Position numbers and translations under genes: made by a program. Under the pieces are notes generated by a model, which saw only the letters and a list, made by a program, of their open reading frames with translations, had not been told where the DNA came from and did not search any database. Below are positions 1 through 10,794 of a DNA stretch of 64,000 nt, one piece after another. Positions within the stretch are counted from its first letter, which is position 1; each line of letters opens with the position of its first letter. The DNA is from Anisodus tanguticus (taxonomy: Eukaryota; Streptophyta; Magnoliopsida; Solanales; Solanaceae): positions 15,557,001-15,621,000 of the forward strand of contig CM067544.1 of NCBI GenBank assembly GCA_034509755.1. The letters are read 5' to 3'.

Positions 1-75
1 CTCAGTTGGTAGAGCAACTCGTTTACACGTACGCCAATGTTTTTCAAGAGGATTCATCATACAATCAGAAAAATT
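1..75 (+). other. trnV-UAC: Probable plastid-derived trnV-UAC 5' exon plus intron start (NUPT)
   Basis: The first 28 bases contain a tRNA D-arm (CTCAGTTGGTAGAGC) followed by an anticodon-loop-like CTCGTTTACAC. From memory this matches the 5' exon of the chloroplast trnV-UAC gene, with about one deletion and one substitution, ending where the group II intron begins; the next bases (GTACGCC) resemble a degenerate group II 5' end. No 3' exon or T-arm is present, so no functional tRNA can be made. The right boundary is uncertain. The alternative is a chance tRNA-like remnant. Confidence 0.5.
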
Positions 76-220
76 GATCTTGTTGAGAAATCGATGTCAA
101 AATAAATGCCGCGTAAGAATAACTTTTTATCAAGATGACACAACATTAAGAAAGTTCACAATAGTGTTGGAGACAGGTAGAAATAGATATTTTAATTTGA
201 TCTACACAGGTAAATCAAGA

Positions 221-330
221 AAATATCTCCTAGGATTAACAAAAGCTTATTTTATCAAAAAGGGGCTCCAAATATCTAGTTTTCATGACAGGGAGAAGTG
301 CACAAGATATTCTTTCACGTTAAAAAGCAT
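221..330. repeat. Dispersed direct repeat, copy 1
   Basis: This stretch (AAATATCTCCTAGG to GCACAAGATATTC) recurs, diverged, at 3719-3850. The two copies keep the same order and orientation. The segment has no coding capacity. Its value is that copy 2 carries the Mutator-like element insertion at its left edge, so copy 1 works as a partial empty-site comparison. Confidence 0.7.
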
Positions 331-870
331 GATTAAATATTATTTAAACATGATCAAGTACTAAATTTATATTGAAAATGCATGTCTTATATTTATTAAA
401 TTGGTGTAATCATTAGATAAAAATGAATGAAAGTCCCCAATAGCTAATTTCGAGTTGCAGGCAGGTAGGAATAGACACTTTGATGTATATAGGTAAACTA
501 GATACCGGAGCCCGTGTCAGCATGCGTCCAATATATATTTATTATTTTATTAATGCGATTATAAGAATCTTTCAATATAGTCTACTAAATTTCTTGTTAT
601 AATTAATTAACATTTCAAAATTAATTCAATTTAAATTACTTTTAAAATTCGAAAAACATTATTTGAACGGACATACACCTAGACTGAAACGTTAAATCTT
701 TAAACTTTACATATACGCACAACTTAAAATACGAGGACAAAACAAAAAAAAAACATACGTGTAACTGAAAGAATACATCAATTTTCAGTGTTCCTAATAC
801 TATCACATGTATATTCCATTCTCAAAATATTTTTAGTCTTAGAGTTTCCTATATCACCTCTTATATTTTT
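331..870. other. AT-rich intergenic DNA, nothing recognised
   Basis: No coding, repeat or regulatory structure was recognised in this AT-rich stretch. Confidence 0.6.
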
Positions 871-1822
871 TGTGTGGGTTACAACAATTGCAGGAAACGG
901 AAAGTAAGTAAATATTACAAATGTTAGAAAGGATAAACTTCTCAAGATTACAACAAACTGAAAATAAAAACGATTACAAACTCCTTGTAATATGCTGAGA
1001 CGAGTGATGACACTCTGTCTTTAAGACAAGATTGTCCCATATATATCCTTTTACGTTGTCGGGCAATAGTCTCCTAAGATACAACAACAACTTAACAAAT
1101 GAGCAAAGAAAACTCAAGTGTTACTCTTGAAGAACTTTGAATATAGAAATGATGCTAGAGAGGAAGAAGAAGATTTCGAAAAATTTCTAAGTGTTGAACA
1201 ATTGAGCCAAATGCCTTAATTTATAGTGTAAGGAAATGACCCCTCAACTAGCCAACTAATGACCTTCAATAGTCATGTAATGACACTTATTGAGGGGTTA
1301 CATTCAGCCAAATAATGGATGAATTCATGTGCCAAATAATGGAGATTCAATGCTCCAAAACCAGCCCAAGAGTCAGAACTTTTCATCTTCCCGTCACAGC
1401 ATTCTGCCTCAGAAGCGTCGCGGCTCTGCGAATTAGCGCCGCGACGCCTCGGCTCCAGTAGCCCAAACCACCATTTAGTGTCGCGGCGCTGCCATGGGGG
1501 CGCCACGGCTCCGACGGTGTTGCGCCGCGGCCCTTCACGGCTCCGCGGCGATTTTCGACTCGTTTCATCTTACACTTCGTACACTTCTTCCTTCGTTTAC
1601 CAACGTGGAATACTTGTCATTTGGCCAATAACCATCCATCATTCTATGTCTCAAACGTATTACGTATGTACCAATATCTCTTTCACTAATGAAATTTACG
1701 ATACTTGACACTACGTGTACATGTGTGTGGAAACGACGTTTCTGACGTGCAGAGCCCTAATTGTTCGAGTCATAAATAATGAGATAAACTTAATTCCACA
1801 TTAGTAAATTTTCAACATTTTA
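871..1822 (-). repeat. Solo-LTR-like repeat, copy 1 (GC-rich core)
   Basis: About 0.95 kb, repeated at 34895-36001. Shared landmarks are a GTCTTTAAGACAAGATTG block, a GC-rich core full of GCGCCGCGG-type palindromes (about 1410-1550), a CCATCCATCATTCTATG block, and a right end that reads TGTTGAAAATTTAC on the minus strand, as expected for an LTR 5' end. No gag or pol lies beside it, so a solo LTR is the simplest reading. The left boundary is set only by similarity and I found no convincing target duplication. Short ORFs in the GC-rich core are not credible genes. Confidence 0.55.
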
Positions 1823-2208
1823 TAGATGAAATATTAGCAATGGAGTAATTAACTTTTCAAGAAAATTCAGATGAAAAAATTGAAGAATTTAAATACAAAA
1901 AAATGATCTGCCATAAAATGAAAAAGTTTTCAGGCACACCGTAAGAAAAATGGAATTGTCATTAAGAGGTAGGGTGCACAGGTGTTAAAGAAAGCCCAAA
2001 ACAAATGCAGAAGAAACCAAAAATCTGTGAAATAGGAAATGGGCCCACATGCATAGGAAGCTGGAGTACAGCTTTTCGGCGGGCCAGAGGTAAAAAGTAC
2101 ATGTATGATGCAGTAGGTATAATAGCCTTAAGCACGAAAATAATAAAATACCTCAAATACCCTTTACCAACAAGCAGGCATGCTGACGATCTCTTTCCTT
2201 AGACTTCA
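1823..2208. other. Intergenic DNA, nothing recognised
   Basis: Only short overlapping ORFs on both strands occur here. They have no recognisable motif and are judged spurious. Confidence 0.5.
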
Positions 2209-2423
2209 CTCCCTCGATTCAAAAAAATTGGTCTAGTTTGATTTGATACGATAAAAAATAAAGAAAGACTTTTGAAATATGTGATTCAAAATAAATATTA
2301 GATATTTGTGTGACTATAAATAATTTTATAAAGTTAAATTATTTCTAAATATAAAAATGTGTCAATCTTTTTGGGACAAACTAATAAGAAAAGTAGGCCT
2401 ATTTTTTTTTGGAAGGGAGAGAG
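2209..2423. mobile_element. Stowaway-like MITE (Tc1/mariner type)
   Basis: The left end CTCCCTCGATTC followed by an A-run and the right end GGAAGGGAGAGAG followed by TA form imperfect terminal inverted repeats of the Stowaway type. The interior is AT-rich and non-coding, 215 bp. The right flank is TA as expected; the left flank is CA, so one target base has probably mutated. The element ends 15 bp before the next transposon. Confidence 0.65.
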
Positions 2424-2761
2424 TAGTAATTAAGAAAAGGAAAAAGGGTCAAATTTGTCCTCCAACTATGATTTATAGTTTAACATTATCATCCGTCAAA
2501 CTTTGCGATCAAATATACCCTTCCTGTTAGCAAACTTGTTAAATTTGCCCTCGGATGGACGGATTTGTGAGTTGGACGCCACATAGACTCCACGTCGGCC
2601 GCCACAATCACCCTCTCCTCTCCATCTTCTCCACGCCCCCACCCCGCACCGATCCATCAGACCACCGCCACCCCACTGCTTCGCAACCACCCAAAACCCC
2701 AACCACTACTCAAAACACACCACACCACTACCACAAACTATCGCTACTGCATATCCGGTAG

Positions 2762-2990
2762 AGAACCCCGAACCAAACACAATCAAAACAACACCAAAAT
2801 TATCACCGTCGACCACCAACAAACAACCCCCATATCTCCCAAAATCATCACCACTGCCAGAGCTCGTCTCCGGCAAAAAACCCCGAACCAAACGCTATCA
2901 AAACAACACCAAAATCATCACCGTCGGCCACCAACAAACAACCCCTAGATCTCCCAAAATTATCACCACTGCCGGAGCTCGTCTCGGCAA
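2762..2990. repeat. ~115 bp tandem duplication inside the Mutator-like element
   Basis: Two adjacent copies share CCCCGAACCAAAC, ATCAAAACAACACC, ACCAACAAACAACCCC, ATCTCCCAAAAT and GAGCTCGTCTC in the same order; the second copy starts near 2880. The plus strand is strongly C-rich and G-poor. The duplication probably arose inside the captured segment. Confidence 0.8.
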
Positions 2991-3077
2991 ACCAAGACCA
3001 ACACCATCACTTTTTAGCACACTTTTATCAGACAAATTTAGCATTCTCCATTTTTAACACACTCCAAGCTTTCATCT

Positions 3078-3260
3078 ATGGCAGCTTCAATAACTCTTTC
3101 GAGTTCCATTACCACCTTTAAATTCTCTCCGTACCAATCATGCGCCTCCTCTATTAACCCTCTCCCCTCCCTCAAACTCCCATCAATCTCCTCCAATAAC
3201 CCCTTAAATCCCTTAATTTTCCATTTTGCCCCAACTGAAAAATTCGGCCGTCACTATTAA
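3078..3260 (+). CDS. Transit-peptide-like ORF captured in the Mutator-like element (fragment)
   Basis: Sixty codons begin at an ATG in a good plant context. The peptide starts MAASITLSSSITTFKF and continues rich in Ser, Thr, Pro and Leu, with almost no acidic residues: the composition of a chloroplast transit peptide. It ends at TEKFGRHY and a stop, with no recognisable mature domain. Being enclosed by Mutator-type TIRs suggests the 5' end of a plastid-protein gene was captured. I cannot name the parent gene. Expression is unknown, and chance composition in a C-rich region is possible. Confidence 0.4.
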   Translation: MAASITLSSSITTFKFSPYQSCASSINPLPSLKLPSISSNNPLNPLIFHFAPTEKFGRHY

Positions 3261-3718
3261 TAAGCAAGAGCAGTATGAATCGGAGCAGTAGTAACAAAAC
3301 GAGGCAACAACAAAAATGAAGCCATCATTCTCGACAATAAACGGAGTGAGACGTTACCAGGCCAATCGAAACACAACAAAAAGATTAGCTATAGTAATTT
3401 TGCCTAAGTACGATAATAACGTAGAGGATGACAAATCAGAGACGTCACTTCGACGACCTTAAAGTAAGAATCCGATCGAGAAACTCTGAAAAACAAACAT
3501 ATATGGGGTCGTTGTTGTACAATGGTTTTGTGGTGGAGAAGGAGTCGTATTTGGTGGTGAGCCGATGTGGAGTCTACGTGGATCCGACGTGGCGTTCAAC
3601 TCACAAATCCGTCCATCCGAGGGCAAATTTAACAAGTTTGCTAACGGAAAGGATATATTTGATCGCAAAGTTTGACGAAGTCATAATTAGAGGGCAAATT
3701 TGACCCTTTCCCTTTAAG

Positions 3719-3850
3719 AAAATATCTCCTGGGAGGCTAGGACTATCAAAAGCTTATTTTATACAAAGGGGATGCAAATATCTAGTAGTTTTCATGATAG
3801 GAAAAAATGCACAAGATATTTCAATTTTTCTAATAAAAATCATGATTAGT
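3719..3850. repeat. Dispersed direct repeat, copy 2
   Basis: This is a diverged copy of 221-330, sharing AAATATCTCCT, AAAAGCTTATTTTAT and GCACAAGATATT. It begins directly after the right target duplication of the Mutator-like element, so that element inserted at this repeat's left edge. Confidence 0.7.
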
Positions 3851-3859
3851 AAGCCCACT

Positions 3860-4866
3860 TGCAAGTTCTAAGAATCCATCCTAAAGATACTTAAGTTTCA
3901 GATCCAAATGAATAGGACATCCATTAAGGTTGTTTTCATGGCTTCCTCCCATAAATTCCATTCTACCCTTGCTTTTACTGTTTCTTTTACTTTGCCTTCT
4001 AGATGACACCACAAAACAATCTTAAAACATTTTAGTAAGCCAAAGTAAGCTGGGATGAAATGTTACGGAACAATATGTCATGATACCCTATCTTACCTAA
4101 AAAATAACTTTCACTGACCACTTTTTAGCAACATCTTTGTAAAATAGTCATTCTCTTTGAAGTTTCAAAATCTACAAGATAATGGCTTCTTTTTAGTTAC
4201 AAAGGCTGAAAACTGGTTATATTTTTTATTTTTTCCTTATCTTACCCCATCAAATTGCAAGTATTGTTCGCCTTTTACTAAAGGATTATTGAATTTATGA
4301 CCACTTCATCTAAAATTTTAAACTATTGAAAATAATATACCGTTTACTTATTTTAATTATATCTTCAACGAGTCCTCGCACGTGAGTGCCTCATTCTTTT
4401 TTATGAGTCAAGATAATTATTTTTGGTGATGGGTGCAATGAGAATTGAACCGGATATCTCTGCTTTCTCTAACAACATGTTGAGTTGTGTGATCATATCA
4501 TTTAAAAATTCAAGTTACTAGAAATCACACTTTTATTTAGTTAATTATATCTTCAAATTGTAACATCTTGGTGAGATGGATCACGGATATTGGTACCACT
4601 ATATGGATCTTAGGCAAACAGAAACAACTTCTCACATACACTAGACTACATGCTATTAACTGACCAAACAATTTCCCTCACTTCCACAAACTCTTGGGTA
4701 CATTATTCTTGCTTAAAGTACCGGAGAGAAACGTAAAGAACTACTCTAGCCGAGATCTTTTGAAGACAAAAGGTGGTCTTGACCTAGGGGAGAACACTAC
4801 CAGGAGCTCATTTACTCTCACTAGCTGAACTAGGTGATCACTATAACTTCATGGAACTTTCTCCAA
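3860..4866. other. Intergenic DNA downstream of the p34-like gene
   Basis: No gene recognised. It would hold the 3' UTR and terminator of the minus-strand p34-like gene that ends at 4867. A segment near 4430-4510 contains a minus-strand GGTTCAATTCT, reminiscent of a tRNA B-box, but without a matching A-box or tail I do not call a SINE. Confidence 0.5.
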
Positions 4867-7337
4867 TTAATCAAGTCCTCCTTCATCTCCGCTGCTATCA
4901 CCAAACATGGCAGCCATTTTCATTGCCAATTTGCAGCCATTTCCCTCCTTTGGAAGTCTGGCATTAACCTTAAGCTACCTCGTATGTTGCCAATCTCGAA
5001 CATTAACTGTTCCAGATCCTCAAAATCATATGCTGTTCCCTTATCAGACTCTGATACGCCAATAGCTGCATCTGTTCTGTGCATTTCTTCTCTGTCAACA
5101 TTGCCTTTCAACAGTGATGCTGAAGATGAAGGTTGCAGCTCTCCTCCATTTGCCCTGATTTCACTCTTTACACTGGGACCCTCATCAGCAGGATCGTAAC
5201 CAACTGATCCCTCACGCCCAGTGGTTCCAATTTGACCATCTGCAGATACCCATGCGACATCTCTGTCGTCCCAGGGGTCGGCAGAGCCAGCAGATAAGAT
5301 TTCGTATTCAAGTTCATAGTCAGAATCATCTGACAGCTCTGCAGAGTGTGCATTAAGCATTTCAGTTATTTGAAAAGTCCCCCGGAAAAGAAAGAATAAA
5401 ATATTCATCGTCAAGAGGAAATTGCACAACCTTGCTCATCAGGTAATGAAGGTTCATTTATCTTATCACCAGACTTCAAGATCATTCCAGGCCACAAAAA
5501 AGCTGAAAGAGCCCCATAGAGCCGTTCAACACCCTGGGAATCACCATCCACGGAGAGACCTGCATAAGAAAGATTTCTTCATGATGAACTAAAAAGAAAA
5601 AGAAATGGCATAGGTATAAGAACACTCCGAATTAGCTGGCATTGACTAAAACATACTAAAACTAGCTCATGTAGATGCAACTGAAATACTAAGAAGCACA
5701 AAATGACACTATGTAACACCATATCCAGAATATTTTGCATTAACTGAAACCACAATATTTGTGTAGTCTGACATTTCTAGACATGGTGAACAGGAGATTT
5801 ATGCCATCTTTCAAGCAGTATATGACAGATTCTTATTTTTCTAAAACAGAAGCAAGCTACAGGATAAAGCAAAGGCATTTCCAGAAACATGTATAGAAAA
5901 TATCTTTAATGACACAGACCAAAGATTGAACGACAATAGACATGCTTGTGACCTATAGAGTTGCTCCTTTGGTACCATACAGATCATGGGTTGAGGCATA
6001 GAAATGACTTCTTTGTAGAAATGCAAGGTGTAATCGAATGGAATAAATTATTTTTCTATTCATGAATATACAAGGTATAAATATAATTATAAGGATTCTA
6101 TAAAAGGGAATAAATCAAAACAAATAAAAGGAAATATTCTAGAGTAACTCCTGTGATTTGGTTACCATATTTTGTAACACAAGGGAAGGCGCAGTATACA
6201 CCCGCTATACCCTATTCGCACACTGACTAGGGAGCATTTCATATACAGGTTAAGCGCTTTTAGACATGTTAGGTATCACACGCTAATGACACAAGTTTGA
6301 TCCGCAGTATGATAACCTATATTCAGCGGACCTTATATATATGTGGCACATATCTCACCAAGGTTAACACAGTAAATTAATGATGACGATCTACACCTAG
6401 ATAAAAAATAAACTTCTGGGATTAGAACAAATGAATTCCTACAAGGGATCTTAACACATTCTGAGATGCATCCATCCACAATTATATCACCACAAACCAT
6501 GATACATGACCTTAACCACCAAAACTCTTGTATTCCACTTTTCTCCCCTATGAAGTGGATGCAGCAGTAGGGGCCAGTTTCTAAATATCAAAAGAAAGGA
6601 TAAGAAAACAGTAGGATTAACAAGGGACAGAAAAAATGATTACGAAGGATATCTCATGACAACTAAAAGGCCATACATTTATAAAAATCAGCATTTGCTG
6701 CACAGGCTTCAATATATTCTATGTTGTGTTCTATGCACCAATCCAAGCAGGACCTCTTGATCTCCGATGATAAATCATCATCTCCTAATACATTGCTTCC
6801 TTCTATGTGAGCTGAATGACCAGGAAGAAGGTCCACTTTGTTGCCAATGCATAACAAATTCTCAAATTTATGGATATCATTGCGGGATACCCAATCTGTA
6901 GGCGCTACAAAAGATGAAAGCTGCAGATGATGGCAGAATAGTATCAGAGGGGGGAAGCTCTTGTTCAGCAGGAAAAGGGTTATTGTTCAGAGGGAGAACA
7001 AAACAAAAATGACCGTCAGGCTCACATTACTAATGTCAAAGACCATAACCAATGCGACCAGCTGATCAAATGCTGGCAGTGCACCAGCTGAGAAGTCCTC
7101 GTGAAGGTGCGCCATCCACACAGCATTATAATACTTCGTGTTGATCGTCCACCTGCTAGGTAACACAATGTTATGTCAGCACGATAAATAGCAAGTTCCA
7201 CACAGATACTGTAGTATCCAATGTCACCAGAGAGCTAAGTTGGTGGTGGGGAGGGGTGTGTACTTAGTCAACTTACGGATAGGCTAGGACATCAGGAGAT
7301 GAATCAGAGGCATATTCAAAATCTAATGAAAGTAAAC
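4867..7337 (-). CDS. AAGAB: Alpha/gamma-adaptin-binding protein p34 (AAGAB) family, 5'-incomplete
   Basis: Family role: a small-GTPase-like chaperone that assists assembly of AP-1/AP-2 clathrin adaptors in the cytosol. Visible exons in transcript order: 7337-7277, 7152-7026, 6920-6677, 5559-5431, 5338-4867; all junctions are GT..AG and keep phase. The first covers the segment after the P-loop (LLSLDFEYASD). Then come TINTKYYNAVWMAHLHED, VALVMVFDIS and the G4 guanine motif CIGNKVDLLPG. The fourth reads CLSVDGDSQGVERLYGALSA, and the last is the acidic tail (DYELEYEILSAGSADPWD). The P-loop exon is not visible up to about 10.4 kb. At 4920 the frame hits TGA after REMAANWQ, yet the next frame continues LAMKMAAMFGDSSGDEGGLD to a stop at 4867, so one base appears lost. 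It is either a decayed copy or a real gene with an assembly error and a remote first exon. Confidence 0.85.
6029..6179 (-). mobile_element. 151 bp solo LTR in a p34 intron
   Basis: On the minus strand it starts TGTTACAAAATATGG and ends CGATTACA, giving TG..CA ends, and it is flanked by a perfect 5 bp duplication CAAGG (6024-6028 and 6180-6184). Length, ends and 5 bp target site fit a solo LTR of a small LTR retrotransposon or TRIM. It lies in the intron between the exons ending at 6677 and starting at 5559. Confidence 0.75.
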
Positions 7338-7729
7338 CTACAATCAAAATGAAATAAAGTATGATTAATTTAGATTGAGAAAGATTAATACATAGAAGTT
7401 AAGTCATTACCCATCCTACTTTACTCAAGATGTCTCAGATAAAGCAGTTATTGACTCTGAGGAGCAGTAGTTACAAGTTAGTCAAGATGCCACAGCCATT
7501 TCATAGCATGTTCAAGAATAACACCATATGAAAGGTGATATGCTAGACAGTCAGACATTAAACAGGAATCACAATTCACAACCAACAAAATGCTAGAGAC
7601 TAAATTAAGAACACTCATTATGTTCTTCAACTCTCCTAAATTTAAAAAGAACATATGAAAAAGAAATGAAAAAATCTTGGAGACGGAGATGAGCATGGGG
7701 AAAACTAGCACGATGGACTGCAAAAAAAG

Positions 7730-7823
7730 GACCTGTAAGTTGAACAATGAATTTAACATGTTTCGCTAAAGCAGCTACAGATGCAACTTCCTCTTCAAAC
7801 ATTGCACACACCAATGGTTTCAA
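7730..7823 (-). other. Exon-like segment, possibly a dehydrogenase fragment
   Basis: An open minus-strand stretch includes EEEVASVAALAKHVKFIVQL followed by TGPFF. It vaguely recalls the Rossmann segment before the N-C-V-G-P-Y motif of saccharopine-dehydrogenase-like oxidoreductases. No further part of such a gene is visible, and it lies upstream of the visible p34 exons. I cannot assign it with confidence. Confidence 0.2.
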
Positions 7824-8441
7824 TTAAGCTAACTTTTTAAACGTATGTCTATTAATTGTCTTCTCACCACTGAGATAAAAAGAGCAGAATTTGTTACCCA
7901 CCATGGAGGCATGGAGGAGTCTATTGCGGTAGGTAATTTCTACAAGAATACTGGTCGTGCAAAATCCTTACCATATGACACTAAAATAACTTGTTCTTTT
8001 CATTTGTATATTTCTGCTACTACTGCAAGAAACCCAAACTAAGATCAAGGACTGCTCTGAAACAGGCTTTATTGTAGTCTCTCATTGGCTTTTTCTTAAA
8101 TAAGCAACAGACCAAAGTCTATTAAATAGCTTCCCTGTGCCAACCTAATCTATAGCTGAGAAAATTCCTCCCACTTGCATAATTGGTACTTAAGGCACTA
8201 CTCCAATAGGCTAACTTTCCCGGTATACTAGCATATGGGAATATGGCCAAATATTCATCTTAGAATTTTCATCTAATCATTGCAATCTTATATGACCAAA
8301 TATTCATCTTAGAACCCACATTTATACGATACTCACCTTGTGGATTTAGGTACCTTTCCTATCTTATAGCAGTCCTCCATTCTGGTCATATTTTATTCTC
8401 TGTGTTACGTTTTTATCTATATCAGCAAGTAGTTCTCAAAA

Positions 8442-8986
8442 CTAGAGCAAGTAGTTCTCAATACCAGTCCCACAACGCCTAGGAACAATTTTACGCTTCT
8501 GTCTCATCAATGGTCCAGCATGCGGAATAGTCACAGGCGCTTGTGAAACATCTCCATCATCACTGGCATTCTCCAGATCATTACCATCTTTGTTATTGTT
8601 GGTATCCTCCAAATCGTTACCATCTTCATCATCCCTGTCGATTACATTGGAAAGCTCAATGGACATTGGCACAGGCGATGAAATAAAATGTGGTGGTTGC
8701 TCAAAAGAACTGGGAGCAAAACGAACATAGACATTGTCAAACGAACACGACATGGAATTTGATACTTGAGTGAAGTCCTGAGTATGCACAGCTGAAGTGG
8801 ACCCATTTTCACTTCAGCTTTCAATGTAATTGTTGCCTCACCAGTCCTAAAATGGAATGTATGCGTCTCGGGACGCCATCTCTCAACAAGTGCTGTTATC
8901 AAACTACAATCAACCGAAGGCCTGCACGACCTATAAACACCATACAATCCAGCCCGTCTAATCAATTTTAGTTGACACCCTTGCAT
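8442..8986 (-). pseudogene. Plant mobile domain (MAIN/PP7-long-form-like) fragment, internally deleted
   Basis: The upstream part reads LIRRAGLYGVYRSCRPSVDC and then LVERWRPETHTFHFRTGEAT, which matches the start of the plant mobile domain found in MAIN/MAIL proteins, PP7 long-form homologues and related transposon proteins. After about 50 residues the domain breaks off, and a different frame (from 8789) gives an acidic Asp/Asn-rich stretch and a basic end, RQKRKIVPRRCGTG, typical of the C-terminus of these proteins. Most of the several-hundred-residue domain is missing, so this is a deleted relic. Its position upstream of the p34 exons may be linked to the absence of that gene's first exon. 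Confidence 0.75.
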
Positions 8987-8989
8987 GTT

Positions 8990-10388
8990 TCATCAATCAA
9001 CAAAATATCAGCTACAAGCCTATAACTGAAAATAACATGCATGAGGATATAAAGAGTACGAGTTTCATAGCAGATCCTTGTTGTCAACCTACTACAAGAA
9101 GTGAGCTTGAACTCCAGCCCTCTAAAGAATAATAAAGTAGAACAATGTCAAAGAAAATTAATTTCTCTTTTTATTCCTTTTTGCTAGTCCAAACCCAAGG
9201 AGTGAAACAAGATTTGTTCAGCTACTCATCTTATTAATGGAATGTCGTAAATCAGAAATGAAATGAAAGCAGTAAAAACTGATTCAATAATACACCAAAA
9301 TTGCAGCGACTAGATGCTTTAATAGTGTGATGTCTTATTAATCGTTGGACTTTGCTGCTTTTCTTGTTGTTTGTCACCCATTTCCTTTCCTTTAAGTACT
9401 TATATTGATCAATTCAGTTTAAAAGATTCAATTTTTTAAAAAGTATATTCATCTCATGCTTTGTTAGATTATAATACCTAAGACCCCTTTTCAATGTGTC
9501 CCCCCGAGAAAAAATATTATTCTTTGCTGCTTGATGAGATTTGTTTAATAGTTGAAACTACTAATTGATTTTGTATTTTCTAAAGAAATCAATTAATGAT
9601 GTTCTGGCCAACCCTTTATCTAATATGAAAAAAGAAAGAGTATATTTGGTTATACTATTTGATTAATGAATGATACTCTTCTTTGGATAGAATATTTTGA
9701 TTTATCATCTATAATTAATAGATCGCCCTATCAGAAAACTATACTAGTCACGAAAACCTTAATTCCGTCTCTGGCATTGATGATGTAGAGAATGGGAGTG
9801 ATGAAGGATAAGTTTAAAGTTTTGGACATTAATCACATAGGTGTAATGAAAAATTATGGTGGTAAGCAATTTAGCAGCAATCAAGATGAGGTGGGTTGAA
9901 TTGAAATACACAAATTGAGGGAATAGAAGAATTTTGTTTCTTTGTTATTGTACACACGTCACTGATGTATTGGTCTCCTTTCCATGTCAGCGAGATTGTA
10001 AATTCATTCTTAAGTGAGATTGTAACTTAAGTGTTTAATAGAAATAATTTAATAGATGTTGAAGGGTCTAATAGAAATAAGCTTTAGTTCAAGTGTTAAT
10101 ATGAAATATTGTGTCTAACTTTAATGGGCTAAATATGTATTTGGTCAAAAGTAAAAGATAAGAAGGTTCATACTAAATAGAAGGTTATGGCAGACTAACA
10201 ACCTGTATATAAATTACCACAGAATTCAAATCTCTATAAATTCTGCTTTTTCCATAATTAAGATTTTCATTATTTGGTCGCTTGGTATGAGAGAGTATGT
10301 GGACCCCAAGAGAATAAAATGGATATGGCATCAAGCTATTCTAACTATTTTGAGTTTGAGGTTTAGTTGATTGACAATCGGAGAAAAA
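8990..10388. other. Intergenic AT-rich DNA
   Basis: Nothing coding recognised. I searched it for a P-loop-bearing first exon of the p34-like gene and found none. Confidence 0.5.
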
Positions 10389-10393
10389 AAAAA

Positions 10394-10794
10394 TGAAAGA
10401 AATAATCCCTTGATTATTTTCATTAATTGAAAGGTTATATATACAAGTTACATATTTCTATAATAGGAAAAATCATTTTCCTATTCTACTTCTAAATCCT
10501 TATTCTACCATAATTCTAACTATACAATTATGGTAAGTGTATAACACTAATTAAGGTATCCTTTTTCTTACAATATACTACAACTATATATACCATATAT
10601 ACACTAACACATTAAGGTGGGTCGCTTTCTGTTGGCCGAAAGCCTACTTTGGAAACCGAACCTCGGCCGAAAGCCCAAGCCCACCGCTTTGCTCCTTTGG
10701 ACCGGTGAAAGCCCATCGCTTTGCTAGCCATATATATGTGATATACACCGCTCGTATATTCGGTGTATATCACATGTATATGGCTCGTTTAACA
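10394..10794 (-). repeat. Copia E 3' LTR
   Basis: 401 bp, TG..CA. It contains the inverted motif GTGATATACACCG / CGGTGTATATCAC about 50 bp from its 5' end, and ends with a TTATTTCTTTCA shared with Copia F. Confidence 0.85.

Larger units (their letters stand above)
2439..3713. mobile_element. Mutator-like element with long TIRs and 9 bp target duplication
   Basis: The ends GGAAAAAGGGTC and GACCCTTTCCCT open terminal inverted repeats of roughly 150 bp (about 2439-2600 and 3560-3713). Both arms contain, in opposite orientation, the blocks AACTTTGCGATCAAATATA and TTGCCCTCGGATGGACGG. A perfect 9 bp direct repeat, TTAAGAAAA, flanks the element at 2430-2438 and 3714-3722; 9 bp is typical of Mutator elements. 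The 1.27 kb body encodes no transposase, but holds a ~115 bp tandem repeat and a transit-peptide-like ORF. It is therefore non-autonomous and may be a Pack-MULE that captured gene sequence. Confidence 0.85.

Noticed and set aside
1273..1708. ORFs of 60-77 residues on both strands
   Set aside because: They lie in the GC-rich core of an LTR-like repeat and have no motif or homologous frame in the second copy.
4430..4520. Possible tRNA-derived SINE
   Set aside because: Only a B-box-like motif; no A-box, tail or target duplication.
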